DNA from: Saprolegnia diclina VS20
Taxonomy: Eukaryota > Oomycota > Saprolegniomycetes > Saprolegniales > Saprolegniaceae
NCBI RefSeq assembly: GCF_000281045.1
Contig: NW_008246084.1
Coordinates: 93,619 to 157,618 of the forward strand
Direction of reading: 5' to 3'
DNA: 64,000 nt
Notes under the pieces: generated by a model
The model's database searches: none
The model's input: only the letters and a program-made list of their open reading frames with translations
Told to the model about the DNA's origin: nothing
Shown: positions 32,395 through 44,310 of the stretch, in pieces
Layout: the number at the start of each line of letters is the position of its first letter
Position numbering within the stretch: position 1 is the stretch's first letter
Made by a program: the position numbers and the translations under genes

Positions 32395-33142
32395 TTCCCG
32401 CCAAATTTGTGAATAGTCGGTCGCCGAGTTGGCCGGTGCGACCCGCCATCTTGCCCTTTTGTCATCAACGGGCTATTTATAGCTCGCTCCGATCTATTTG
32501 TTGAGTTTGAGTTTGGTATTGACATAACCAGCGCGATGTAGGACGCCTTCTCGTAGCAGCGCCCCAAGCTGCAAAGCGGTCAACGCTGTGGCAAGATGGC
32601 CGCATCCGACGAGCACAAAGATATCTCGCCGACCGCATGTCCCAATGCACGCTCACTGCGTTTCGCATGCTATTACTCGCGCTGCTTGAGTTTTGAGTTT
32701 CAACTAGCCAGTCAACGCACTTGGTATTTGTATCATAAGATCTGAGCTGATAACCTGACGCACTCAACTCAACCGCCCAAGAAATCCAGCACACGACGCT
32801 CAACTCAATCCGACAATCTTATGTGCTACCGTCTACTGCGTACTGCACACAACAGCGCGTGCGAACAAACACCGAGTCCTTCGCTTGTCCAATGCATTTG
32901 CATTATAGGTTGCCGTGCATTCTCGGTACTATGTACAGCAGCGGTCGAGCCCGTGGGGCCTCTACATGCGAGGTTTTGAGTTTGAACGAAGTGGATCCAC
33001 GTCAAAAGTGGGCGCAGTTGAGTTTTGTGCGAATCTCGCGCTCTCATTGGTCCAGGTGTCGTTGTTGGATCTCAACTGTCCGGATAGTGTATCCGGGTAC
33101 GGAAGGCAGCTTTTTGCCCCATATTTCGAAGACGACGAGAGG
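32395..33142. promoter_or_regulatory. Divergent promoter region
   Basis: 750 bp between the ATG of the Cys/His protein (minus) and the ATG of the ENTH protein (plus). It contains ATTGG at 33046-33050 (ctcattggtcc), 93 bp upstream of the ENTH start. The motif 'gagtttgagtt' or its complement 'aactcaa' occurs several times between 32500 and 33030. No gene is supported. Confidence 0.45.
33046..33052 (+). promoter_or_regulatory. Inverted CCAAT box upstream of the ENTH gene
   Basis: ATTGGTC about 93 bp before the ATG at 33143. Same GATTGGTC-like form as at other gene starts in the window. Confidence 0.4.
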
Positions 33143-35629
33143 ATGGACAAGAACGTGCTCGCCCGCGCGACGGAGGACGCGGACGCGCCGACGCCGGGGT
33201 ACCTCTACGGGGAGATCGCGCGCATGACGAACCACTCGTATGAGACCTGCATGAAGGTGCAGGAGTACCTCATCGGCCGCCTCAAGAAGAAGCAGCCCAA
33301 CATCAAGTACAAAGCGCTCCAGGTCATCAAGCAAGTGTGTCGAGAAGGCCGCGGCGAGTTCCGCCGGGACATGCAGAAGCACGTGCCCCTCGTCAAAGAG
33401 GCCCTGCGTACGCTCGCGCACGCTACATTGCAGCGGCTAACCTAACGTCATGGATGATGTAGAGTTTCGCGGGCCGCCGGATCCGTTGAAGGGCGACGAG
33501 TACTACCGCCGTGTGCGCGAGGCCGCGAAAGAGTGCCTCGAAGCCATCTTTGACACGAACACGGCGCCGATGGCGGCGGCGGGCATCCAAGGTCGCATCA
33601 AGGGCGTCGGCAACCCGGACGCAATGCAGCCGCAGCCCTCAGGCGGCTGGTCCAACAAGCTCTCGTGGGGCAGCAAGGAGCAGGCGCCGACGCAAAACTT
33701 TAGCAACGGCAACTTCAACAATGGTCCGGGTCAATACGGCGGCCAAGGCGGCTACGGTGGTCCCGGCGGGTATGGTGGCCCGAATGGCTACAACGGGCCG
33801 ACGCCGCCTGGCCAGGGCGGCTACGAAGGACCGGCGTACCCTGGTGGCGGCTCCAGCGGCTACAACGGCCCGCCGTACCCGGGCGCGGAGGCGCCGCAGC
33901 AAGGCTACGGTGGTCCCGCTTACCCTCCGAACGGTGCACCCCCGGCGCCATTTGGTGGCCCGCAGCTCACGGGCATGGGCAACCCGCTCTTTGAGGACAA
34001 GAAAGGTATGTACAACCTTATTGCAGTCTTATTTGACTCATACTACCTTAGCAGACAAGGGTTTCCTCGAAAACTTGAAGGACAAGGCGTCCAAGTTCCG
34101 CACGAACGAGCCCCAGGTCACGTTTGCGGGCGGCCCGCCGGGCTCGCAGAATCCGCCCGACGGCTGGAGCTTTGCCACGAACCGCGGCCCGACGAGCGGC
34201 GCGTACAACCCCAACGCCAACTCGACGTACAACCCGTCCGAGCCGTACCGACCCACCACGTACGGCGGTCCCACGGGCTACAACGCGCCCGGTGGCTCTG
34301 GCTACGGCGGCAGCAGCGGCTACGGAGGCCCGCATGACGATCGGTCGTCGGCCGCCAAGGACCTCAAGCAGCGTGCCTACGGTATTCGATCCCGACGGCT
34401 CTACAACCTATATATCATATCCGATGCTACTAGATGGCGACCGCAAGAAGGGCCGTGTCGGCGGTGTGTGGGATGCGGTGCCGGCGGCCGCCCCTGCGCC
34501 CGTGCCCGTGCGCCAGCCGTCGCAGTCGCCCGGCGACAAGTACCGCAACGAAGGTCGGTACTCGACGCCCGACTGGAACAACACGGGCGCGACGCAGCCG
34601 CCCAACTCGTACGGCTACCGCCGCCCGTCGGACCCGCAGCCGGTCGTGGGCCAGACGTCCGGCGCGGCCTCGGACGGCTCGTACGAGCGCAATGTGATCC
34701 AAGCGCTCTGCCCACCGGGCGGGATGCGCGCCGTGCCGCCCAAAGACAAGCTCGACGCGTTTCTCAAGAGCGCATTGACGCTGGACGCGGAGGTTGTCGG
34801 CCCGATCCTCGACGAGTGCCTCGAGAACGACGCGTGGCAGGTGGTGTCCAAAGCCCTCACGGTCATTGACGGCCTCCTCAACACGAGCGGCTGCGAAACC
34901 TTCCACGAGTACTTTGCCGACAACTATGACGCGCTCCAGCAAGCGACCAACTCGGAGAAGGCGGCTGTCCGCGACCGTGCGGTCAAGATTCTCCACACGC
35001 TCGGCCACGCGACGTCGGCGGCGCCATCCGAGCCCAAGCAGCGATCGGCGTCCCGCGCGCACCGGGGCTCGACGGCCGCGAGCACCGATCTTCTCGGCGG
35101 GTTTGAAGACGCGGCCCCTACGACGCCGGCGCCGGCCGTGTCGCTCTTTGAAGGTCTTCAGCCCGCGACGGCAGCGGCGCCGACGCCGGTGCAGGCGACG
35201 ACCGACATGTTTGGTGGGCTGACCCTCGGCGGCGGCGAGGCCAAGCCGACGTCCTCGAACCCCGTCGCATCCTTTGACCCACTGCTTCAAATGCCACCGC
35301 AACAGCAAATGCCGCCGCAGCAGCAAATGCCGCCGCAGCAGCAGATGCACCCTCAGATGCTCCTCCAGCAGCAGCAGCAAATGCAATACATGCAGCAAAT
35401 GCAGCAGATGCAGCAAATGCAGCAAATGCAGTACATGCAGTCGCAAGCGCCCATGATGCCCCGGGGCGCGATGCAGCAAGGCCCGGTCATGGGCGCGGCG
35501 ATGATCCCGACCAACTACATTGCCAAGACGATCCAGGACCCGAACGAAGACGCGTCCAAGGCGTCGTCCGGCTTCAACTTTATGTCGAAGGACTCGTTCA
35601 GTTTTGTGCAAGATCACATGAAGGGCTAA
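33143..35629 (+). CDS. ENTH-domain clathrin adaptor of the MTV1/tepsin type
   Basis: Exons 33143-33407, 33463-34005, 34055-34381 and 34434-35629 (introns 55, 49, 52 nt) give 776 aa. The N-terminal ENTH/VHS domain is clear (GYLYGEIARMTNHSYE; KYKALQVIKQVCREG; FRGPPDPLKGDEYYRRVRE). A Gly/Tyr/Pro-rich region with repeated YGGPGG units follows. A second helical domain (PPKDKLDAFLKSALTLD; WQVVSKALTVIDGLL) matches the second domain of plant MTV1 and animal tepsin. The C-terminal third has adaptor-type DLLGGF and DMFGGL motifs, then a Gln/Met-Pro repeat. Such proteins act at the trans-Golgi network or endosomes with clathrin and AP complexes. Confidence 0.87.
35287..35440 (+). repeat. Gln/Met/Pro codon repeat in the ENTH gene
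   Basis: Repeats of atgccgccgcagcagcaa and later cagcaaatg units encode PPQQQM and QQM repeats. The tract keeps frame and is likely variable in length between strains. Confidence 0.85.
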
Positions 35630-36266
35630 GACATAGGACTAGAGTGCACTAGGACGTAGACGGTTTTGAGCAGCTAGCCACAATATACACACACATCATG
35701 CTTCCTCCTCGTCTTCTTCGTCATGTCACTCTCATGACCGTCTTCAACGATGTCGATGGGCGAGTTGACTGCTGGTACGAAGGGCTGGCATCCTTGCAGA
35801 TGAGCAACGTGCGACCATACGACACGCACGACCGCAGACAGGCCACGCCATGCCTTGGTACTTCTGTCGCGCGTGGCCGCTTCGGGTCGGCGACCTCGCT
35901 CGCCTCTTGGCGCGTTGAGATAGTATGAAGCCAGCAAAGCTTCTCCGACACAGTTCTCGCCGGCGGTAGCTTGTTGATTGGCGGTGCATTTGGCACCACA
36001 AGAAGGTGCGAGTTCTCCGTTGCCGTCGGCGTATCCTTGCCCTTCGTCACTGGCCGTGCGCCTGGCGACCGACCTGGCGTCAGCTCTGGAGCTCGCGATG
36101 CCAGCGACACGCCACGTACTTGTTGCAGCCATGATCGGGTTGCAGTTGAAGTGTCAAGCACATGCCATTGGTGCAAAAGATCTCGATTTCATCCAATGAA
36201 ATGCTGGGTGGACCAATCCGCAACGGATTGCGTCACAACCCAATTTTTGACGCCAGCCAGAGACTA
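35630..36266. other. Intergenic region upstream of the TMEM104-like gene
   Basis: About 640 bp. Frames of up to 150 codons on both strands overlap each other and have no domain. The frame of the next gene is open from 36162 with an ATG there, so an N-terminal extension of 35 residues is possible. Confidence 0.5.
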
Positions 36267-38063
36267 ATGGCCGGCGACTCGACGTACGTGGGCACGTACT
36301 CGCCCGTGACGGGCTTCATCTTCCTCTTCAACCTCATCGTCGGCGCCGGCGCCTTGACCATCCCGCACGCCTTCGCGCAGGTCGGCCTCTTCTACGGCCT
36401 CGGCGCGCTCTGCCTCCTCGGGCTCGTGAGCTACGTCTCGGCCACGTTTGTGATCGAGGCCATCGCCGGTGTCAACGCGCTGCGCCGCCTTAGCAACCCG
36501 CCGGTATTGACCAAGCAGGGCTCACTGACCATGATATTGAGTGGCGCGTCGCAGGCGGTCGATGAAGCCTCCGAGGCCGTCCCGTTCCTGACACACATCG
36601 AGGTAAGCACCGAGCGATTCTCGCCAGCTTCATGGACACACTATCCTAGGAAGAAGAAGGCTACGTCGCGGGCTTGCGCTTTGACATTTCGGAAAAGGTA
36701 CCATCGCCGTGCTTGCGTAGCGTAAGGCGTCATGCGCCGAGTAGATCGAGATCGCCGCCATAGCCCAAGAGCTCTTCTCGCGCAAGGGTCTCGCCGCGTT
36801 CTACGCGTGCGTCGCGGCCTACCTGTACGGCGACTTGGCCATCTACGCCGTCGGTACGCCCTTCGTCCATGTCATCCCTCTCTCACATGATATGTAGCGA
36901 TCCCAAAGAGCTTGCGCGAGATCATTTGCCCGCGCCCGTCCGCCAACGCCGCCGTGTGGGAGTGCCCGAACGTCGCAATGAACAGCGCGCAGCTCTACCG
37001 CATCCTCGTGGTTGTCTTTGGGCTCGCGCTCGGCTCATTTGCCTTTGGCCACATGCAGAAGACGCAGTGCATCCAGCTCATCACAACCATCATGCGCCAC
37101 GCGTCGTTCGCGCTCATGATCATCCTCGCGTTCGTGGGCATTGGCCGCGGCGAAGGCCGGCCGGTCGCCGACGTCGTCGCGCACGAAGACATCACGTCGC
37201 TGCCCAATTTCTTTGGCGTGTGCATCTACTCGTTCATGTGCCACCACAGCATCCCGGGCATCATCGCGCCCATCAGCAAGAAGCGGTCAGTCGGCCTCGT
37301 GCTCTTGTACGCCTTCATCGTACGCCTCTCCTTCCCATCACCAAGCAGAACCGCATGCGGATATAGGCGGTGATGGTCGTCTACGTCGTCCTCTCGATCT
37401 CGGCCACGTTTCGCTTTCAACCTTCCGACATCCAGGTTCCTCTGCGTACTGCACATGCTGTGAGGCTCATCGTGGCAAAATGGGCTAGGACGTGTACACG
37501 CTCAACTTCAACGACTACCCCGTCCGCTTCATTGCGTACTTTCTGAGCTTGTTCCCAGTCTTTACTCTCAGGTACGACACAATGTCGACGTCGGGATGCC
37601 AATATGTCGGTAGCACGTCGTTCCCGATCATTTGCATCACGCTGCGGGAGAACCTCCACACGCTCTTCAAGGGCGCGCCCAACTCGCCGGCCAGCAACCG
37701 CCACTGCAGCCCGACCACCATCTTTGCGATCGCGGCTGTCGTGCCGCCGCTGCTCGTGGCGCTGTGCACCGAAGACGTGGGCATGCTGGTGGGCATCACT
37801 GGCGCGTACGCGGGTCTTGGCATCCAGGTACGCGTGCGTCGAGGGAGCTTTCCGGGTTGATGGACACGTAGTGGGTGATCCCGGCAGCGTTTGTCTACTG
37901 CTTGCGCCAGCGCCTTGTCGTGCTCCAGACGCAGCTCAAGCTCTCGAGCCTCCCAAAGAACCCGTACGCGAGTCCGTTTGGGAAGATGATTTGGCTCTAT
38001 TTAACGTTTGCGCTCTCGGCGGCGTCGCTCGTCGTCATCACGTACACGCGCCTCTTCAAGTAA
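36267..38063 (+). CDS. TMEM104-like membrane transporter (amino-acid permease superfamily)
   Basis: Eight exons: 36267-36602, 36650-36697, 36745-36853, 36898-37319, 37367-37435, 37489-37571, 37614-37827 and 37872-38063. Introns are 42-53 nt. The product is 490 aa, close to animal TMEM104. Diagnostic stretches are FNLIVGAGALTIPHAFA at the first membrane span, YLYGDLAIYAVAIPKSL across the fourth exon junction, DVYTLNF, and YFLSLFPVFTLSTSFPII across intron 6. About ten hydrophobic segments are visible. TMEM104 belongs to the AAAP/APC transporter group; the substrate in this organism is unknown. The upstream in-frame ATG at 36162 is an alternative start. Confidence 0.88.
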
Positions 38064-38152
38064 TGCCACACTGCACCGATCGAATACTGCATCACTTGAT
38101 ATGTTGATACTTTCAGAAAATACGACGATTCGTGTAGTAATGACATGAGAGC

Positions 38153-38734
38153 TCAGTACGCTTTGGCAGGAGCCTTAGGTGGTGCTCTTGTCGGAGGCAG
38201 CGTCATCAGACACGGCCAAAGAAGGTGCAGCATGCTGCTACCGACAAGGAAGAGACCAAAGAGCCCGACCCAAAACGCCGCATCGCCATGGAGCCACATG
38301 CCGCCCAAGAGAATGGCGATCGCCCAGTAGGCAAGGCTTCGATCTTCGTCATGCGCCGACTCGCAGCCCGCGTACACGCGGTGTCGGGTGGTGGGCAGTG
38401 TCAAGGGCAGAGCGCGCGCCGGCTCGGCGAAGACGAGACGGCTCTGCACCTCACAGTCGACGCACGCGCGCACGCGGTGGGTGTCGTGAAAGCGTACGAA
38501 GCGACAGCAATGCATGCAAATGACTTCGCCGCAGAGGCGGCAGTGGTGCTTGCGCGTAAAGAAAGAGAACGACTGGCGGCACACGGCGCAGTGCGTCCGG
38601 TGCTCGTCCGGCACCCACTCATCGAGGTGGCAGAGGTACGCGACGCCGACGCGGCCGGAATGGTGCAGCTGGAAGCTTAGCACGGGCATGACCGATGTGA
38701 TTGTGCTTGCATCACCGCACGACTGCCGTTGCAT
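38153..38734 (-). CDS. FYVE zinc-finger protein with C-terminal membrane segments
   Basis: A single exon of 193 aa. The FYVE finger starts near residue 48: CAVC, then the canonical RKHHCRLCG basic patch that binds phosphatidylinositol 3-phosphate, then CMHC and CVDC. The usual WxxD before the first Cys appears as WVPDE. After the finger, two hydrophobic segments (LAYWAIAILLGGMWL and FWVGLFGLFLVGSSMLHLLW) suggest membrane anchoring. Endosomal membrane is the likely place. An internal ATG (MPVLSF, 38689) could be the start. The gene is convergent with the TMEM104-like gene, 89 bp apart. Confidence 0.85.
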   Translation of the reverse strand: MQRQSCGDASTITSVMPVLSFQLHHSGRVGVAYLCHLDEWVPDEHRTHCAVCRQSFSFFTRKHHCRLCGEVICMHCCRFVRFHDTHRVRACVDCEVQSRLVFAEPARALPLTLPTTRHRVYAGCESAHDEDRSLAYWAIAILLGGMWLHGDAAFWVGLFGLFLVGSSMLHLLWPCLMTLPPTRAPPKAPAKAY

Positions 38735-39199
38735 CTACTGGACGGCCAAGCCGTTGCCGTTGGCCGGTGGCGAGACCGCAGGGCTAGGGTTATCCGGCGA
38801 GGACTGGGGCTTGCCGTGCAGATCGATCCTCCCTGTGCAGCGCAAGACGCTCCGTCGACCCAAAGACTTCTTGTTGAATGAGGTAAGCTTACACCGGCAG
38901 TGTGGATACCAAACTTTGTGGTGGTCGCCACCAGATTGTCGCCGCTGGCAGGAGACGCATGGCGTGGCTTGCCGCTTGCGAAGCTGTCGTTGAGATGACA
39001 CTTGGCCCCTCGGACGCGTCAAGTAGAGTGTCGACTGTCATGTGTCAACATAGCACAAGGTCGACACGGTCTGGTCGACGCTACGCACTATTCGCATCAG
39101 CTCGCCAACACAATCTCGATACGCCATCTGGAGTAGACCAACTAGTAGCCCACTGATTGGTTGACAGGACATTAGCATTCCGGACAGCAGCAGTGCGTT
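38735..39199. other. Intergenic region
   Basis: About 460 bp with no supported gene. Confidence 0.45.
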
Positions 39200-39469
39200 A
39201 TGCGTCCGATCATGCGCGCGCTCTACGTCAAGCACAACAAGGCGGCCCAGGAGGCGCGGCATCGCGAGGAGGCGCGCCGTCGTGCCGTCAACAGCATTCG
39301 TCTCAAGCGCCTTCTCCGGCGCTTGGTGCGCGACCACCACGTTGCCCGCGCCAACGCGTTGCCGCTCTTTGATGACGGCGACGCGTGGTATGACTTTTCG
39401 CCGCTCGTTTGTCTCTCTCGCCGCGTGCCGGACGCTCTGAGTGACGCGTTGCAATCGATGCCTCGCTAA
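39200..39469 (+). CDS. Possible small basic protein, 89 aa
   Basis: An ATG-started frame with strong Arg/Lys content in the first half (RHREEARRRAVNSIRLKRLLRRLVRD) and a mixed C-terminal half with Trp and Tyr (DAWYDFSPLV). The GC content is higher than in the flanking intergenic DNA, which favours coding. No family is recognised, and it may be a short lineage-specific gene or a chance frame. Confidence 0.4.
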   Translation: MRPIMRALYVKHNKAAQEARHREEARRRAVNSIRLKRLLRRLVRDHHVARANALPLFDDGDAWYDFSPLVCLSRRVPDALSDALQSMPR

Positions 39470-40398
39470 AGCCGGCTCCTGAGTCATCGCCACCGCGCTC
39501 TGTGCAGCCAGTGACGCCCTTTTGACGCCTGTCCGTCGACGATCAAAATGTTGCTGCCTTTTCCAGCGCCGCCATTGAAACCTTGATATTAACATACGAT
39601 CCCATTTGCACGCGTATATATAAAGCTGCTTGGTCATAGAACTCGCCTGGAGGCTCTTATACCATTGATCGTCGCATTGAAGGACGCTACAGGGCTGACA
39701 ATGCAGCGCCACTTGGCCGCATCGCTTTCAGGACATCGTGTGATTGGTTGTTTTTGCTTCTATTTTGGACCAATCCGACGCGATATTGCCGTGGTCACCG
39801 CCACTTCGGACAACGCGAGCGGCCCAATCGAGTCGGAAAACAAAATCGCTCAAACGCTGTCCAGTGATAGATAACACTTGGGAGAGTCTAAAATGCTACG
39901 TTGCGTTGACGTGCGAGCTCTACAACGAGAGATATGCGGCCTGTCGTTTTCATTTGTGGCATATGCCAGAATAAGCCACATTTACCATTTTTAACATCCT
40001 CCGCGATCCCTCCGCGGGATGGAGCCAGGATGGAGCTGCGTTTCGAGAAGCTGTCCTCTGTCGTTCACCCTTCTCACGCACTCGCGTGCTTTTGCGGCCC
40101 CTCTTTGGCCCAAGCGACCATGCACAAGCCAAGTCGACATCCAATGGTCGACAACGCGCTGAAGAATCATGAAAAATCTTGTCAAATCGTCAGCCTTCCG
40201 CCCAACGGGTGCGATACTAGGTAGCGCACGACTGCCTTGAATATATTGTACATCATAAAGCGTCTTCGTACGAGTGAGTAGTCTTAGCTCGTCAAGCCAA
40301 CGGCGGGTGGACGCCTTTCTACCGTAAAGTTGCGTGCGTCTATCCGATCCGCTCACCCACATCAGCGCATCTGATCCCCACTTTGCCGATTGACGATT
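39470..40398. promoter_or_regulatory. Intergenic region with an inverted CCAAT pair
   Basis: About 930 bp before the OSCA/TMEM63 gene. ATTGG at 39743-39747 and CCAAT at 39770-39774 face each other with a T-rich spacer, closely resembling the pair at 22755-22784. No gene is supported here. Confidence 0.45.
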
Positions 40399-42908
40399 AT
40401 GAACGCAACGGCAGCTGCGACGACCGGGACGTCGGCGGCGATCATCTCGAACGGCCTCCTCATCTATGGCCCGATGCTCCTCCTCGGCTTTGCGCTCTTT
40501 GAGTGTGTGCGCTGCCGGTCGCTGTACGAGGTAGCGCCCAAGTCGCCACTGCCGTCCGGCCTCTTTCGCTGGATCCCGTTCGTGCTGCGACTGACGGACG
40601 ACGAGCTCATGGACAAGTGCGGCCTCGAGACGCTCATGTTCCTGCGCTTCGTCCGCGTCGGGAAGAAGCTCGCGCTCATGGGCGTCTTTCTCTCCATCGC
40701 GCTCTTCCCGGTACTAGTAGTCGCCGTGCATGTACCTTGGACATGTCATCGAATGGCGTATGGTAGGCGTACTACAGCGAGCCGCAGCCGCATGCGCACT
40801 GGATCGACCGGCTCACGATCGGCGGCCTCACGGACGGCGACAAGCGGTTGTGGGCGACCGTGCTCGCAGCCTTTGGCATCACGCTCACGACCATGTACCT
40901 CATCTACGAAGAGAGCGTCGCGTACAAGGAGCGTCGGCACGAGTTCCTCTCCAAGCTCGACACGCAGCAGTACAGCGTGCTCATCGACGACCTTCCGCTG
41001 CACTTGCGGTCGCATGCGGCGCTGACAAAGTACCTCGACACGATCTTCCCGCACCAAGTCGCAGCTGTCTACATTGCGGTCGAGTCCGGTGAGCTCGAGG
41101 CGCACGTCGCCGAGCGCATTGAGGTGCGCGCGAGCCTCGAGCACGCGCTCGTCCAAGAGTCGCAGAGCGGTCGTCGCCCGACGCACTACCAGTACGACCC
41201 GCACTCGATGTGGTACCATACGCAAGTCGACTCGATTGCGTGGTATAACGAGCGGCTCCACGAGCTCAATGACGACATTCGCATCACGATTGCAGCCATT
41301 GAGGCGCAGCAAAAGAACGGCAGCGTCCAGTTCAACGCCAAGCAAGCGCAGCTCCTCGCGACAAGAGCGCATTTCGAAGCACAGCCACTCGAGTCGACGC
41401 CGCTTTTACCCAAGCAAGCCGTCCAGCAGCAGCGCCAGCAAGTCGCGTTCGACCTCCACGTCGCCGTCGACGAGGCAGCCCACTTTGAGGTAGACAAGAA
41501 CCCTATCCCTCGAGATAGTGAGCCTTGTGTAGCATGCGTCGAATGCCCTTCGGTCCGCCGCGTTTGTGGCGTTCTCATCGCTGCAAGCGACCAACACGAT
41601 CCAACAGATCGTGCAGACCGCGCGACCGTCCGAGATGAAGGTGCAGGAAGCGCCGCCCGCCGAGGACATTGTGTGGGAGAACGTCGGTCGGCTCAACTAC
41701 GTCGAGCGCAAGACGGCGTTGCTGCTTAGCATTGGCATCACGGGTCTTGCCATTCTGTTTTGGACCGTCCCGACCACGTTTGTCGTCGCGCTGGCGTCGG
41801 TACGGACGACACAGTGTCCGTGTTCGAGTCTCTAACGCTGTGTCATTGGAGTAGCTGCAGTCGCTGCGGCAAGTGATCCCGAACCTCGACTCGGCGCTGG
41901 TTCAATTCCCGTTTCTGCAGCCCCTGTTGCAACAGCTCTCGCCGCTCTTGCTTGTCGTGATGAACAGCTTGGCGCCGATGCTGTTCCGCGTCCTCTCGGT
42001 CGGCGAAGGCCATGCGTCTCAGAACGCTATCGAAGCGTCGCTCTTTACGAAATACGTAATTTGTCCTTTGGCGGACTCGACGCGGCGCCGACTAAGGGTA
42101 CATGTAGGTCGCGTACCAGCTTGTCCAAGTGTTCTTTGTCTCGGCGATCGCCGGTTCGATTTCCGCCATTTCCGACCAGCTCGCACGTATCGCCAAGGAG
42201 CCGTTGGAGCTCGTGACGCTCCTCGGGTCGAGTCTGCCCGGGCAGTCGACGTTCTTTTTTAGCTTTATCCTCGTGCAAACGGGCTTGACGCTGCACGTGC
42301 ACCTCTTCCGCCTCGTGGCCATCATCATGGGCTGCGTCTACCGCCTCTTGGCGCCGCAGCTCACGCCCCGCGAGACGAATGCGCCGTGGTACGGGCTCTC
42401 GCCCATGACGCTCTCGAGCAAGTTTGACATTACGATCCCGCTGGCGCAGCACTTTCTCATTTTCCTCATCGTCTTGACCTTTGCGCCGCTCGCGCCGCTG
42501 CTGGCGTACATGGGCGGTGTCTTCTTTCTCGTCTCGGACATTGTGTTTCGCCGGCTCGCGTGGTGCGTCTTCCAGCCGAGCACGCGCTCGACCGGCGTCT
42601 ACTGGCCGCAGCTCTACTTGTACCTGATCACAGCGCTCGGGATCGCGCAAATTACGCTCCTCGGCCTGCTCACGTTGAAAGAGGCGCCAAGCCAAGTGCT
42701 CGCGGCGCTGCTGCTGCCGGCGATGACGGCGCTGTTCCATGGCTACATGCTCACGCTCTTCCCGCCCGTCTCGGCGTACCTCCCGATCGAGATGTGCGTC
42801 GCCCTCGACGACCACCGGGCGCGCCTCGGCCACCGCCCGCCGATCGACGCCGACTTGTACAAGCAGCCTGCGATGCTGGCGGCCACACCGCTCGCGCCCG
42901 AGGTCTAG
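40399..42908 (+). CDS. OSCA/TMEM63 (CSC1-like) mechanosensitive/osmosensitive cation channel
   Basis: Exons 40399-40710, 40767-41489, 41533-41799, 41855-42055 and 42108-42908 (introns 56, 43, 55, 52 nt) give 767 aa. The order is that of the family. A first membrane span is followed by GLETLMFLRFVRVGKKL. A second span precedes a large cytosolic loop with a degenerate RRM-like fold (YSVLIDDLPLHLRSH ... AAFVAFSSLQATNTI), then VWENVGRLNYVERK. The pore-forming spans of the C-terminal half end near residue 745. Members open on membrane tension or hyperosmotic stress and pass Ca2+ and other cations. The first exon is anchored by ATG 40399; only a TTG lies upstream. Confidence 0.9.
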
Positions 42909-42972
42909 TCACTCGCCATGCGAATCGAGCTGCCACGTACAGGCGGTAGGGCAAACTCGAGCAAATGCAACC

Positions 42973-44310
42973 TCACGTGTTATTGCTGGTCCACGGTCGT
43001 ATCAGCGCATCGTCGTAGCGGTGAAGTCGCAGCGTGAGCGGACGTGACGCCTTGAGTAGAGCGCGCAAGAGGTCGGACGCTATCGCGAAAGCCTCGCCGT
43101 TGACTTGATAGACACGGGACCCGATGAGAACGCCGGCAGCAGCGCCATGACCATCTAGTCAACAGGAAGAGAGGCGTGTCATGTGGGTCGATGCGTACCA
43201 GGCTCCACAGAGGTCACGAGGACGTGTTTGTACAGGGAAGTCTGGAAGGTGCAGCCGACTTCGTTCGCCTCGAGGATCACGTCGTATGCGACAAACGGTC
43301 GGTCGATCGCAAAGCGGACGCCAATGGGTCGGGGCACGTCGAGGCTCTGCATGATCGTGTCAAACTTGGTCATCGGTGATCCGTTGAGAGCGAGGACGCG
43401 GGCGCCAATGACGACACCAGAGACGTCGGCGTCGCCACCTGGTGTCACCTTGGAGACGACCGTGTCGCCGCGCTCGTCCTTGGTCAGGCTGAGGCCGAGC
43501 GGCGACGTCGTAGACCCGAGACGCGCTTCAAACTCGATGGTTTCGACGGACGCCGACGCAGCACACGACTGCGAGTGGACGTTGAGGTGCGAGAGATGAA
43601 CGAGGTCCTCGCAGAGCGTGCACTTGACTTGCAGCGATGCCTCGAGGGCCGACAGCGATCCGCGGCGGATGGCCGACTCGGACGATGCCCGCACTACAGG
43701 CGCGCTCGCTGCTACGGACGTGGCGTCGAGCGATGCGAGAGACGAGCGTCGGACGGGGCTGCTGCGGCCGGACGTCGGCAGTGTTGAACAGAGCGCGTCC
43801 AACGAGGCGGGCGGATCAATCCCGAGGTCGGCGAGCACATCTAGCGCTGAGAAAGGACACTCAGCCGCGTCCGACATCCTACGTAAGCCATGAGCGACGA
43901 CAAGAGAGCGCTGCGATGCATACCGTTTGCGGTAGGCCTCGGCGACCGACGATGTGTACTTGTCGGCGATGGGGCGTTCAAAGATACCGGCGGCAAGGCA
44001 CACGGTGGTCCACTTGCCGTTGCCGCCAGCTTCGAGGAGCGCGATGTCCCGCGCCGTCCACGTGTCCATGGAAAGCGACTTGACAAAGCTCGTCTGGACC
44101 CCCAGCGACCGGTGGACGCCGGCGCAGCCGAGGCAGAGTAAAACGCCGAACGTCACGGACGACCATTGCGGAAACACCTTGTTGCAGTCGGCGCAGCGCT
44201 ACATGTAGCACATGAGCCATTTGTCGCCGTGAGCACGGTCGTACGTCGTTGCCTGCCACACGGCGCATGCTGCTCTCCTTGGACGGCGAGATCGGCGCGC
44301 CCGCCGCCAT
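42973..44310 (-). CDS. ArfGAP protein with two PDZ-like domains
   Basis: Minus-strand exons 44310-44245, 44198-43199 and 43154-42973 (introns 46 and 44 nt) give 415 aa. The ArfGAP zinc finger is complete: CADC, 16 residues, CLGC, then GVHRSLG with the arginine finger. Intron 1 lies between GND and R-CADC. A Ser-rich linker and a CTLC...H..SC pattern follow. The first PDZ-like domain (PLGLSLTKDERGDTVVSKV ... GARVLALNG) is in exon 2. The second starts at the end of exon 2 and finishes in exon 3 (GVRFAID ... GAAAGVLIGSRVYQVNG). ArfGAPs stimulate GTP hydrolysis by Arf GTPases on Golgi or endosomal membranes. Confidence 0.88.

Noticed and set aside
33725-33930. Gly/Tyr/Pro repeat as a separate tandem-repeat element
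   Set aside because: It is in frame within the ENTH gene and is simply a low-complexity linker of the protein.
34430-35617. Minus-strand open frame of 395 codons
   Set aside because: It is antisense to the last exon of the ENTH gene; its Leu/His repeat is the complement of the Gln/Met repeat.
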